The translations under genes were made by a program, and so were the position numbers. A stretch of DNA of 64,000 nt from JAHQVK01 sp036788295 (GTDB lineage: Bacteria; Myxococcota; Kuafuiibacteriia; Kuafuiibacteriales; Kuafuiibacteriaceae). Shown here piece by piece: positions 9,652 to 17,214 of this stretch. Position 1 is the first letter of the stretch, and the number at the start of each line of letters is the position of its first letter. The notes under the pieces were generated by a model. That model had not been told where the DNA came from, did not search any database, and saw only the letters and a list, made by a program, of their open reading frames with translations. The stretch is taken from positions 124,001 through 188,000 of the forward strand of contig DAIQNR010000001.1 of assembly GCA_036788295.1 (NCBI GenBank), written 5' to 3'.

Positions 9652-10881
9652 GTGATCGGCCAAGACCACGAAGCTCTGACGGCCCGTTTTCAGAGGATCC
9701 GATCCACCACCGAGGCGCTTTGCGCTCCGCTCGGCATCGAGGATCACGGTCTTCAGTCGATGCCGGACGCGAGCCCGCCCAAGTGGCACCTCGCCCACAC
9801 CACCTGGTTCTTCGCCACATTCGTGCTGGAGGACGGCTTCCCTGACGACAGCTGGCGGTTCCTCTTCAACAGCTACTACGAGGGCGCCGGTCCCCGGTGG
9901 CCCCGAGCGCACAGAGGCGCCCTGTCCAGGCCCACGGTGGCCGAAGTGAAGGCCTGGCGCCGGCAGGTGGACGAGCTCGTCCTCGACCGGCTGCCGCACC
10001 TCGACCCGACGCTGCTCGAGCTGGGACTGCAGCACGAGCAGCAGCACCAGGAGCTGCTCGTCAGCGACGTCAAGCATGGGCTCTTGCAGCACCCCTTCCC
10101 GGTGGCGATCACGAAGATGCCCGCCGCCCCGGCCGACGCTCCCGCCCCAGGCTTCGAGCCGATCCCGGGGGGGCTCGTCGAGATCGGCCACGCCGGCCCC
10201 GGCTTCTCCTTCGACAACGAAGGCCCGATTGCTCGGGTCCACCTCGAGGACTTCGCGCTCGGCCGGAGCCTGGTCACCAACGCGCAGTTTCTCGAGTTCG
10301 TGGAAGACGGAGGCTACCGGCGCCCCGACTTGTGGCTCTCCGATGGGTGGGACGCCGTTTGCCACCACCGCTGGGAATCTCCCCTGTACTGGGAGAGGCG
10401 GGACGGCGCCTACCTCGAGCGGACCCTCGGCGGCGACCGTCCCCTCGCCCTTCACGCGCCGGTGACCCACGTGAGTTTCTTCGAGGCGGAGGCGTTCGCC
10501 CGCTGGGCTGGATGCCGGCTACCGACCGAGGCGGAGTGGGAGCGCGCCGCGCGCCGGGCGGACCCAAGACCGGACGGCACCTTTCTCGACGACGGCGCGC
10601 TGCACCCCGAAGGCCGGCCCGCGCCGGCCCACGGGGGCCTGACCCACTTGCTCGGGGAGGTTTGGGAGCACACCTCGAGCCCGTACCGGCCCTACCCTGG
10701 CTTTCAGCCGGCGGTGGGGACGGTCGGCGAATACAATGGGAAATTCATGAACGGACAATACATCTTGCGCGGCGGCAGCTGCGTCACCCCGCGGGACCAC
10801 ATCCGCATCAGCTACCGAAACTTCTTCGGTCCGGACAAGCGATGGATCTTCGCCGGGCTGCGACTCGGGAGGGATCGGTGA
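9652..10881 (+). CDS. egtB: ergothioneine biosynthesis sulfoxide synthase EgtB
   Basis: About 409 residues. EgtB is a non-haem iron enzyme that uses O2 to join trimethylhistidine (hercynine) with gamma-glutamylcysteine or cysteine, forming the C-S bond of ergothioneine. The N-terminal DinB-like domain carries WHLAH near residue 45 and the iron-binding HEQQHQE (H-x3-H-x-E) near 128-134. The C-terminal formylglycine-generating-enzyme-like domain has RLPTEAEWERAA, LRGGSC and the EgtB-typical ending RISYRNFFGPDKRWIFAGLRL. The GTG at 9652 fits the usual family N-terminus; a TTG at 9613 would add 13 poorly conserved residues. Neither has a clear Shine-Dalgarno sequence. The stop overlaps the egtD start (GTGA). 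Confidence 0.93.
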   Translation: MIGQDHEALTARFQRIRSTTEALCAPLGIEDHGLQSMPDASPPKWHLAHTTWFFATFVLEDGFPDDSWRFLFNSYYEGAGPRWPRAHRGALSRPTVAEVKAWRRQVDELVLDRLPHLDPTLLELGLQHEQQHQELLVSDVKHGLLQHPFPVAITKMPAAPADAPAPGFEPIPGGLVEIGHAGPGFSFDNEGPIARVHLEDFALGRSLVTNAQFLEFVEDGGYRRPDLWLSDGWDAVCHHRWESPLYWERRDGAYLERTLGGDRPLALHAPVTHVSFFEAEAFARWAGCRLPTEAEWERAARRADPRPDGTFLDDGALHPEGRPAPAHGGLTHLLGEVWEHTSSPYRPYPGFQPAVGTVGEYNGKFMNGQYILRGGSCVTPRDHIRISYRNFFGPDKRWIFAGLRLGRDR

Positions 10882-11876
10882 GCGGGACCTGGACCAAGCT
10901 GGACCGGGCCGCGCCAGGAGACGCCGAAGCGCAGCGCGTGTTCGCCGAGGAGGTCCTGGTCGGCCTCTCCGAGCACCCAAAGCGGCTGCCTTCTCGGTAC
11001 TTCTACGACGACGAAGGCAGTCGCTTGTTCGCTGGAATCTGCGGCCTGGAGGCCTACTATCCCACTCGGATCGAGCGATCGATCCTCGATGGCTCGGCGG
11101 AGGCGATCCTCTCCCCAGTCGCCCATGAGCCGTTGAACCTAGTGGACCTCGGCGCTGGAGATGGCCACAAGACCGCGCCGCTGCTTCGATGGCTCGAGGC
11201 CCGCGGCGTCGACGCTCGCTATGTCCCCATCGACATCTCGGAGGGGGCGATGGCCGAGGCGGTCGGCTCCCTGGGGGCCCGCTTTCCCGGGCTCGAGGTC
11301 CACGGGATCGTGGCCGAATACTTCGAAGGCTTGTCCTGGCTGGCTCGGCAGACCGAGCGCCGGAATCTGGTCCTGTTCCTCGGTTCGAACATCGGCAATT
11401 TCGACAAACCGAGGGCCCGCGCGTTCCTGCGCCGGCTCTGGAACGCGCTGAACCCGGACGATCGGGTCCTCATCGGCTTCGACCTGAAAAAGGACATCGA
11501 GCGGCTCCTGCTCGCCTACAACGACCCGGAGGGCCTCACCGCTCGGTTCAATCTCAACCTGCTGACCCGCATCAACCGAGAGCTGGGGGCGAATTTCGAC
11601 AAGAGCAAGTGGCGGCACTACGGCACCTACAACGTGTTCACCGGCGCCATGGAGAGTTATCTCGTCAGCCTCGAGGCGCAGGCCGTGGACGTCGAGGCGC
11701 TGGCCTACACCTTTCGCTTCGCGCCCTGGGAACCCATCTTCACCGAATACTCCTACAAGTACCTCGAGTCGGACATCGAGGCGCTCGCCGGCGCCGCCCA
11801 CTTCGACGTGCAGGCCCGTCTCTTCGACCCGGACCGCTGGTTTTGCGACGCGGTCTGGCGGGTGGACAAACGCTGA
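10878..11876 (+). CDS. egtD: L-histidine N(alpha)-methyltransferase EgtD
   Basis: A 332-residue SAM-dependent enzyme that trimethylates histidine to hercynine, the first step of ergothioneine synthesis. The GTG at 10878 overlaps the egtB TGA by four bases and begins MSGTWTKLDRAAPG. Diagnostic segments are RYFYDDEGSRLF, EAYYPTRIER, the SAM site VDLGAGDGHKT, YVPIDISEGA and LFLGSNIGNF, and the C-terminal Asn-Lys-Glu region SYKYLESDIEALA. Length matches the EgtD family. With egtB it forms a two-gene core pathway. No egtA, egtC or egtE homologue is present in the window. Confidence 0.94.
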   Translation: MSGTWTKLDRAAPGDAEAQRVFAEEVLVGLSEHPKRLPSRYFYDDEGSRLFAGICGLEAYYPTRIERSILDGSAEAILSPVAHEPLNLVDLGAGDGHKTAPLLRWLEARGVDARYVPIDISEGAMAEAVGSLGARFPGLEVHGIVAEYFEGLSWLARQTERRNLVLFLGSNIGNFDKPRARAFLRRLWNALNPDDRVLIGFDLKKDIERLLLAYNDPEGLTARFNLNLLTRINRELGANFDKSKWRHYGTYNVFTGAMESYLVSLEAQAVDVEALAYTFRFAPWEPIFTEYSYKYLESDIEALAGAAHFDVQARLFDPDRWFCDAVWRVDKR

Positions 11877-11906
11877 GCTTGGCTCGGGTCGCCCCGGGAA
11901 GGCAGC

Positions 11907-12401
11907 ATGCTGGGCATGCGCGCTGCGGCTGTCGTTTTCCTGCTCCTCACCGCCTGTCCGGCCGACCCACCTCCCGGTCCCGCTCGCACCGGTTCAAATC
12001 CGCCCGGATCGACCGCGCCCCCCGCCGCCAGAGGGGGGACGGACTTCGCCTCCGCGATCCGCGTCGAGCCCAGGCGGGACGCCGCTGCCGTCGTCATCGA
12101 CGTGCGCCTCGAGCCCGGGTTTCACGTCTACGCCGAGGGAGAGGCGGTCGGCCGACCGCTGAGGGCGAAGATCGACGAGGGCCGAGGCTGGGAGGCGACC
12201 GGCCCGGCCCAGTACCCGGAGGGGGAGAAGAAGCAGACCTCGCTCGGCCCGTCGGTCATCGTGGAGCGAAAGGCGGAGGTCCGGCTCCCGGTCCGGCCCC
12301 TGATGGACGAGCCCGGCCCGGTCCACGGCGAGCTGCACTACCAGGTCTGCACCGACGAGGCCTGCGACCGGCCCCGGGTCCACCGCTTCAGCGTCGATTG
12401 A
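11907..12401 (+). CDS. lipoprotein with DsbD-alpha-like domain
   Basis: A 164-residue predicted lipoprotein: MLGMRAAAVVFLLLTACPAD has a lipobox LTAC, then a Pro/Gly/Ser linker. The folded part (about 45-164) resembles the N-terminal periplasmic domain of the thiol:disulfide interchange protein DsbD: LEPGFHVYAEGEAVGRPLRA, YPEGEKK and HYQVCTDEACDRP. The last gives two closely spaced cysteines (C-x4-C) where DsbD-alpha has its redox pair. The DsbD transmembrane and thioredoxin-like parts are absent, so this is a free-standing module. It starts 30 bp after egtD and may share its transcript, which would put two redox functions together. Its 3' end overlaps the convergent symporter gene by 14 bp. 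Confidence 0.68.
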   Translation: MLGMRAAAVVFLLLTACPADPPPGPARTGSNPPGSTAPPAARGGTDFASAIRVEPRRDAAAVVIDVRLEPGFHVYAEGEAVGRPLRAKIDEGRGWEATGPAQYPEGEKKQTSLGPSVIVERKAEVRLPVRPLMDEPGPVHGELHYQVCTDEACDRPRVHRFSVD

Positions 12402-14028
12402 CCACGAACTCGCCGGCGTCGAGCCGCCGAACATAGTCGCGCCAAGCCCGCACGAGCGCGGGGGCAAACAGCAGCATGATCGGGATGTTGGACCACAGCA
12501 TGACCCCGGTCCCGAGCGCGGTCCAGTTGTCGAGCTCGGCGTCGGTGCGGATGAGCCCGGGCCAGCACGGCACGATGACGAGCGCGGCGTAGGCGAGGCG
12601 GTAGGCTCGCACCGGCCGCTCGCCGAGCAGATAGATGACCCCCTGCTCTCCGTAGTAGCTCCAGCTGATGATGGTGGACAGAGCGAACAGCCACGCCGCC
12701 ACCGTGACGAGGATCATGCCGAGCCCCGGCGCGGCGGCGTCGAACGCCTTCGCGGTCAGGGTGGCGCCCGGGTAGTCTCGCCACACCCCGAGGACCTCTC
12801 CGGTCGAGGCAGACAGTGGGTCGAATCGAAGGCTTCCATCCTCGCCGAGCTCACCAGGCACGCGAACCGGCCGGTCCTCCCCCACCGCAACCACCGCAAA
12901 GACCCCCCCGGGCTCGAAGGGACCGGGCGCCGCCTCGGCCTCGATGCGGCCATCCGTCACCCGCGCGCCGGACAGCTCGAGGTCGGGGGGACGGTTCCAC
13001 AAGCCGCTCGACAGGATCACGAGCGCGGTCAGCGTGCACACCACGATGGTGTCGATGAACGGCTCGAGTCCGGCGACGACGGCCTCCCGCACCGGCTCCC
13101 TGGTCTTCACCGCCGCGTGGGCGATCGGCGAGCTGCCCTGGCCCGCCTCCGACGAGAACAGCGCCCGCTTCATCCCCCACAGAAACGCGTAGCCGGCGCT
13201 GGCCCCGACGAACGCGCCTTGGGCCTCCGCCGGCGAGAACGCGGAGCGCACGATCTGGACGAAGATCCCAGGCAGGCTCTCGATCCGCCCGGCCAACACC
13301 AACACCGCCGCCCCGAGATACAAAACGCACATGGCTGGGACCAGCCTCCCAGCCACCCGGCCGATGCGCTCGATTCCGCCGAGGATGACCGCGCCCACCA
13401 AAACGGCGAGCACCACCCCGGAAACCAGCTCGGGCACGCCGAAGTACACCTTCGTCACCGCCGCCACGTTCCATGCCTGGAACATGTTCCCCCCCGTGAA
13501 GGTCGAGACCAACAGAGTGAGGCAGAACAGGATCGCGACGCCCCGTCCGAGCGCGGGAAAACCCATCGCGGACAATCCCTTGTCCGCGACGTACATCGGG
13601 CCGCCGTGGGGGTTTTTGGGGTCGTCCGTGTTGCGGTGGAGCATGGTCAGGGTGACCTCGCCGGTCTTGAGCGCCATGCCGGCGAACCCGATCACCCACA
13701 TCCAGAACACCGCCCCGGGCCCTCCGAGCGCGATCGCGACCGCCACCCCCCCGATGTTCCCGAGCCCCACGGTCGCCGAGAGCGCGGCGGAGAGGGCCTG
13801 AAAGTGGTTGATCGCCCCGGGGTCCCCCGGGTCGTCGTAGCGACCGCGCAGCACCGCCACCCCGTGGGTGAGCGCCCGGACCTGGGAAAAGCCGGTGAGC
13901 ACGGTGAAGAGCCCGCCGGCGGCGAGCACGAAGTAGAGGACCGCGTCCGCCCAGATGACCGCGTTGATGGCGTCGAGCGCCTCGTTGACCACGAAGACGC
14001 GGTACCCAGCGCCGCCGCGGTCCGCCAT
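12388..14028 (-). CDS. AGCS-family alanine/sodium symporter with an extra loop
   Basis: A 546-residue inner-membrane protein of the alanine-or-glycine:cation symporter family. It has the family core: NHFQALSAALSATVGLGNI, KTGEVTLTML, GGPMYV, WGMKRALFSSEAGQGSSPIA and STIISWSYYGEQGVIYLLG. Na+-coupled uptake of a small neutral amino acid is the likely role. Most members have about 450 residues. The excess lies at about residues 342-418, between SSGLWNR and the GATLTAKAFDAAAPGLG helix, where a soluble beta-rich insert (PPDLELSGARVTDGR ... GVWRDYP) would face the outside. The ATG at 14028 starts 58 bp from the divergent prmC gene. Confidence 0.9.
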   Translation of the reverse strand: MADRGGAGYRVFVVNEALDAINAVIWADAVLYFVLAAGGLFTVLTGFSQVRALTHGVAVLRGRYDDPGDPGAINHFQALSAALSATVGLGNIGGVAVAIALGGPGAVFWMWVIGFAGMALKTGEVTLTMLHRNTDDPKNPHGGPMYVADKGLSAMGFPALGRGVAILFCLTLLVSTFTGGNMFQAWNVAAVTKVYFGVPELVSGVVLAVLVGAVILGGIERIGRVAGRLVPAMCVLYLGAAVLVLAGRIESLPGIFVQIVRSAFSPAEAQGAFVGASAGYAFLWGMKRALFSSEAGQGSSPIAHAAVKTREPVREAVVAGLEPFIDTIVVCTLTALVILSSGLWNRPPDLELSGARVTDGRIEAEAAPGPFEPGGVFAVVAVGEDRPVRVPGELGEDGSLRFDPLSASTGEVLGVWRDYPGATLTAKAFDAAAPGLGMILVTVAAWLFALSTIISWSYYGEQGVIYLLGERPVRAYRLAYAALVIVPCWPGLIRTDAELDNWTALGTGVMLWSNIPIMLLFAPALVRAWRDYVRRLDAGEFVVNRR

Positions 14029-14086
14029 CGGGCGCCCGTCGCCAGTTCGGGTGGCCCTCGACCAGCGAGGGTGGGATAGCCCGGGG

Positions 14087-14959
14087 ATGACGGAGCGGAA
14101 GGAGCGCTGGACCCTGATCGAGGTGCTCGACTGGACCCGCGGACACTTCGAGCGCGCGGGGCTGGCGAGCCCTCGCCTCGACGCCGAGATCCTGCTCGCT
14201 CACGTGCTGGGGCTGCCTCGGGTCATGCTGTACGCCCGCTTCGACCTCCCGATGAAGGGCCCGGAACTGGCGGCGATGCGCTCGCTCGTGGCCCGGCGGA
14301 CGCAAGGGACCCCGGTGGCCTACCTCACCGGCACCCGCGAATTCTGGAGCCTGAGCATCGAGACCGGTCCGGATGCGCTGATTCCCCGCCCCGAGAGCGA
14401 GCTCTTGGTGGAGGTGGGACGGCGCCGAGCCCCCGACGCGAAGACGGTGGTGGACGTTGGCACCGGGACCGGCGCGGTCGCCCTCGCGCTCGCCGTCGAG
14501 CTTCCCGCGGCCAAGGTGTGGGCGATCGACTGCTCGACCGCGGCCGCCGCTCTCGCCGCTCGAAACGTCGTCCGGCACGGGTTGCAGGACCGGGTGACCG
14601 TCATCGAGAGCGACCTACTCCGGGAGCTGCCGCCGGCGGCCCGGCCGGTGCATCTATTGGTCGCAAACCTCCCCTACATCCCGACCGATGACATCGAGAC
14701 CCTCGCCATGGACGTGCGACTTCACGAGCCGAGGCTCGCCCTCGACGGCGGGCCCGACGGCCTCGACCTCATCCGGCTCCTGGTCGCGTCGGCCGGGGAG
14801 GTGCTCTGTCCGGGCGGAATCATCGCGCTCGAGGCCGGGGCCGGTCAGGGAGCGGCGGTGGCGGCGCTGCTCGCGGCCGCCGGCTTCGAAGAGCTGGCGG
14901 TCGCCCCGGACCTAGCCGGCCATGACCGGGTGACTTCCGCCCGCTGGCCGGCCCGTTGA
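14087..14959 (+). CDS. prmC: peptide chain release factor N5-glutamine methyltransferase PrmC
   Basis: A 290-residue HemK/PrmC enzyme, which methylates the Gln of the GGQ motif in release factors RF1 and RF2. The N-terminal helical domain (LDWTRGHFERAGLASPRLDA, YARFD, GTPVAYLTG) is followed by the SAM domain with PRPESELLVE, VDVGTGTGAVALALA and the catalytic-loop motif. That motif reads ANLPYIP here instead of the usual NPPY. Asn, the last Pro and Tyr are retained, so activity is plausible. The ATG at 14087 begins MTERKERWTLIEVLDWTRG; the open frame upstream is not conserved sequence. It is flanked by two membrane transporters on the opposite strand. Confidence 0.88.
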   Translation: MTERKERWTLIEVLDWTRGHFERAGLASPRLDAEILLAHVLGLPRVMLYARFDLPMKGPELAAMRSLVARRTQGTPVAYLTGTREFWSLSIETGPDALIPRPESELLVEVGRRRAPDAKTVVDVGTGTGAVALALAVELPAAKVWAIDCSTAAAALAARNVVRHGLQDRVTVIESDLLRELPPAARPVHLLVANLPYIPTDDIETLAMDVRLHEPRLALDGGPDGLDLIRLLVASAGEVLCPGGIIALEAGAGQGAAVAALLAAAGFEELAVAPDLAGHDRVTSARWPAR

Positions 14960-14981
14960 CCTCACGCCAGGAGCGGCTGGC

Positions 14982-17015
14982 TCAGGGCTGCCTCGGCTCG
15001 TGGGCCCACCGGACGAGCAGCGGGGAGAGCGCGAGCAGAACCATCGCCGCGACGAACGCGGCGATCGCGATCTGCCCGTAGACCTCGGCGAAAACCGGCA
15101 AGCTATCCTGCGGCGCTGAGATGAAAGCCAGGCTGCCCTCCTCCCCCTGCGGACCACCGGTCAGCTGCGCGATGATCCCCGCCAGATAGTTCGAAAGCGC
15201 GATCGCGAGGAACCAAGCCCCCATCACCGAGCTGACGATGCGGGCGGGGGCGAGCCGGGTGACCATCGACAATCCCACCGGGGACAGGCACAGCTCCCCG
15301 GTTGTCTGAAGCAGGTAGCTCAGCAGCAGCCAGCCCACGAACACCATGCCCCGGTCATCCGCGGTGCTCGCCCCGTACCCCAGGATGCCGAAGCCGAGCC
15401 CCATCTGCACCAGCGCCAGCACGAACTTCACCGGCGTGCTCGGCTCCCGACCGCGGGCGGCGAGCGCGGTCCACAGAGCGGCGATCGGGAGGCCGAACAG
15501 GAGGATGAACACCGCGTTGGCGGCCTGGAACTCGGAGGCGGGCACGGTCGCGTCCGCGAGACCCATGCCCACGTTCGACCGGACCACCGTCCACGGCACG
15601 GTCGGCTCGAAGTCGGGCAAGCTCGCCACCTCGCGCAGGGCGACGAGACCGGTCATCGTGAGCCGCGGCTCGGCCTGCATGCGGCGAACGAGGTCCTCGA
15701 CCTGGTCTGCGTCGTAGGGTTCGCCCTTCTTCTCCGCCTTCTTCGCCTCGACGACCCGGATCGCGGCCGCCACCTGGGTCTTCATCGCCGGGTCGCCGTT
15801 TTCGAAGCCGAGCTGCTCCTGCGACAGCATCGGTAGGTCGCGAAGACCGGGATCGGCCGGGACCGGCTCGAGCCGGAGGCGCAGCGTCTGTCCCACCTCG
15901 CTCGCTTCGACCGTTCGGCGCTCGGCGGCGAGGTCCACGTTCCGGTCGGTGAAGTTGTTGAGCGAGCTGCCCGCCTGCTCGAAGAACGCCCAGAACAGGA
16001 CGGTGAAGAAGGCCATGATGACGATGACGAACAGGCGCTCCCGCTCGACCCGGTTGCACCGTACGGTCGCTTCGTACCCGATGTACGACAGCGCCACGAC
16101 CCCGGTCAGGCCGAGCACCCAGCCCGAGAGCCAGACCTCGAAGAACAGGAGCCCGAACGCGGCCACGGACAGCAGCGCCCCGCCATACACCCAGAGCGCG
16201 GCCCGGCGGGCGAGCGCCGGGTCGCGAGGAGCGCCGGCGTCGCTGGGGAGCCCGCCCCGGGCGAGCGCGACGACCGCGATTGCGGCCGCGCCGAGCAGCG
16301 CCGCCGACAGCAGCAAGCGCACGAGCAGCTGCACGAGGCTGTCCTGAAGAAACGGCATCAACCCCGCGGTCAAGAGCGCGCCGCCGAGGATCAGCGCCTG
16401 CGTGACCTTGGTCGGGGCGGCAAACACCGCGACGCCGATGAGCATGCCGGCGGTCGCGAGCCCAAACCCATAGTGCCAGCCGTAGGTCTCCCCCACGTAG
16501 CCGCAGAGAATGGGCGACATGGCCGCGCCCAGATTGATGCCCATGTAGAAGATGGTGAACCCAGCGTCCCGGCGGCGGGATCCTTCGGGATACAGGGCCC
16601 CGACCATCGTGGAGATGTTGGGTTTGAAGAAGCCGTTGCCCACGATGAGCAGCGACAGAGCCCCGAAGAACGCGACCGGGGTCTCGATGGTCATCAGCAG
16701 GTGGCCCGCCGCCATCAACAGCCCGCCCAGGATGACCGCGCGCCGGGAACCGATGACTTGGTCCGCGAGCAGTCCACCGAAATACGGCGTCAAGTACACC
16801 ATGGATGTGTAAGCGCCATAGATCGCGTAGGCTCTGGTGTCCTGATACCCCAAGAAGCCCTTGATCATATAGAACACGAGCAGCGCGCGCATCCCGTAGT
16901 AGGAGAAGCGCTCCCACATCTCGGCGAAGAAGAGCGTGAACAAGCCGGTCGGGTGGCCGAACAGCTCGGGGGAGGCAGCGGCGCTTTGCGGGGCAACGGG
17001 ATGGGACGTGGACAT
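14982..17015 (-). CDS. POT/PTR-family proton-dependent oligopeptide transporter
   Basis: A 677-residue major-facilitator-type peptide transporter. The start MSTSHPVAPQSAAA at 17015 precedes the first helix. The family motif EMWERFSYYGMRALLVFY (ExxERFxYY) and the second signature FTIFYMGINLGAAMSPILCG are both present. They support H+-coupled di- or tripeptide uptake. The protein is longer than the usual 450-500 residues because a loop at about residues 353-472, after FFEQAGSSLNN, holds a soluble Glu/Lys-rich domain (VAAAIRVVEAKKAEKKGEPY). Such an insertion is known in some bacterial POT proteins. It is divergent from the hybrid histidine kinase gene, with about 200 bp between starts. Confidence 0.92.
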   Translation of the reverse strand: MSTSHPVAPQSAAASPELFGHPTGLFTLFFAEMWERFSYYGMRALLVFYMIKGFLGYQDTRAYAIYGAYTSMVYLTPYFGGLLADQVIGSRRAVILGGLLMAAGHLLMTIETPVAFFGALSLLIVGNGFFKPNISTMVGALYPEGSRRRDAGFTIFYMGINLGAAMSPILCGYVGETYGWHYGFGLATAGMLIGVAVFAAPTKVTQALILGGALLTAGLMPFLQDSLVQLLVRLLLSAALLGAAAIAVVALARGGLPSDAGAPRDPALARRAALWVYGGALLSVAAFGLLFFEVWLSGWVLGLTGVVALSYIGYEATVRCNRVERERLFVIVIMAFFTVLFWAFFEQAGSSLNNFTDRNVDLAAERRTVEASEVGQTLRLRLEPVPADPGLRDLPMLSQEQLGFENGDPAMKTQVAAAIRVVEAKKAEKKGEPYDADQVEDLVRRMQAEPRLTMTGLVALREVASLPDFEPTVPWTVVRSNVGMGLADATVPASEFQAANAVFILLFGLPIAALWTALAARGREPSTPVKFVLALVQMGLGFGILGYGASTADDRGMVFVGWLLLSYLLQTTGELCLSPVGLSMVTRLAPARIVSSVMGAWFLAIALSNYLAGIIAQLTGGPQGEEGSLAFISAPQDSLPVFAEVYGQIAIAAFVAAMVLLALSPLLVRWAHEPRQP

Positions 17016-17214
17016 CGGTGTCTCGGCGCAACGCTGCCGCCCGCCCGCGGGGACGCTGCAAAAGGCGCGCGCCACGTGTCCGTGTCCGAGCGTCCGGCTG
17101 CCGGTCAAGCCCGTTTTCCGAAGGATTTCCGGCCGAAGCGGGGAAAGGCGCCCAAAAGGCTCCCCCCGACATCCCATGGCCGTCCTCCTCCGGCCGTGGC
17201 AGCGTCTCGCTCGC

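Noticed and set aside
9897..11876. A 659-residue open frame that contains EgtD at its end
   Set aside because: The first 327 residues are out-of-frame translation of egtB; the real EgtD starts at 10878 with the GTGA overlap.
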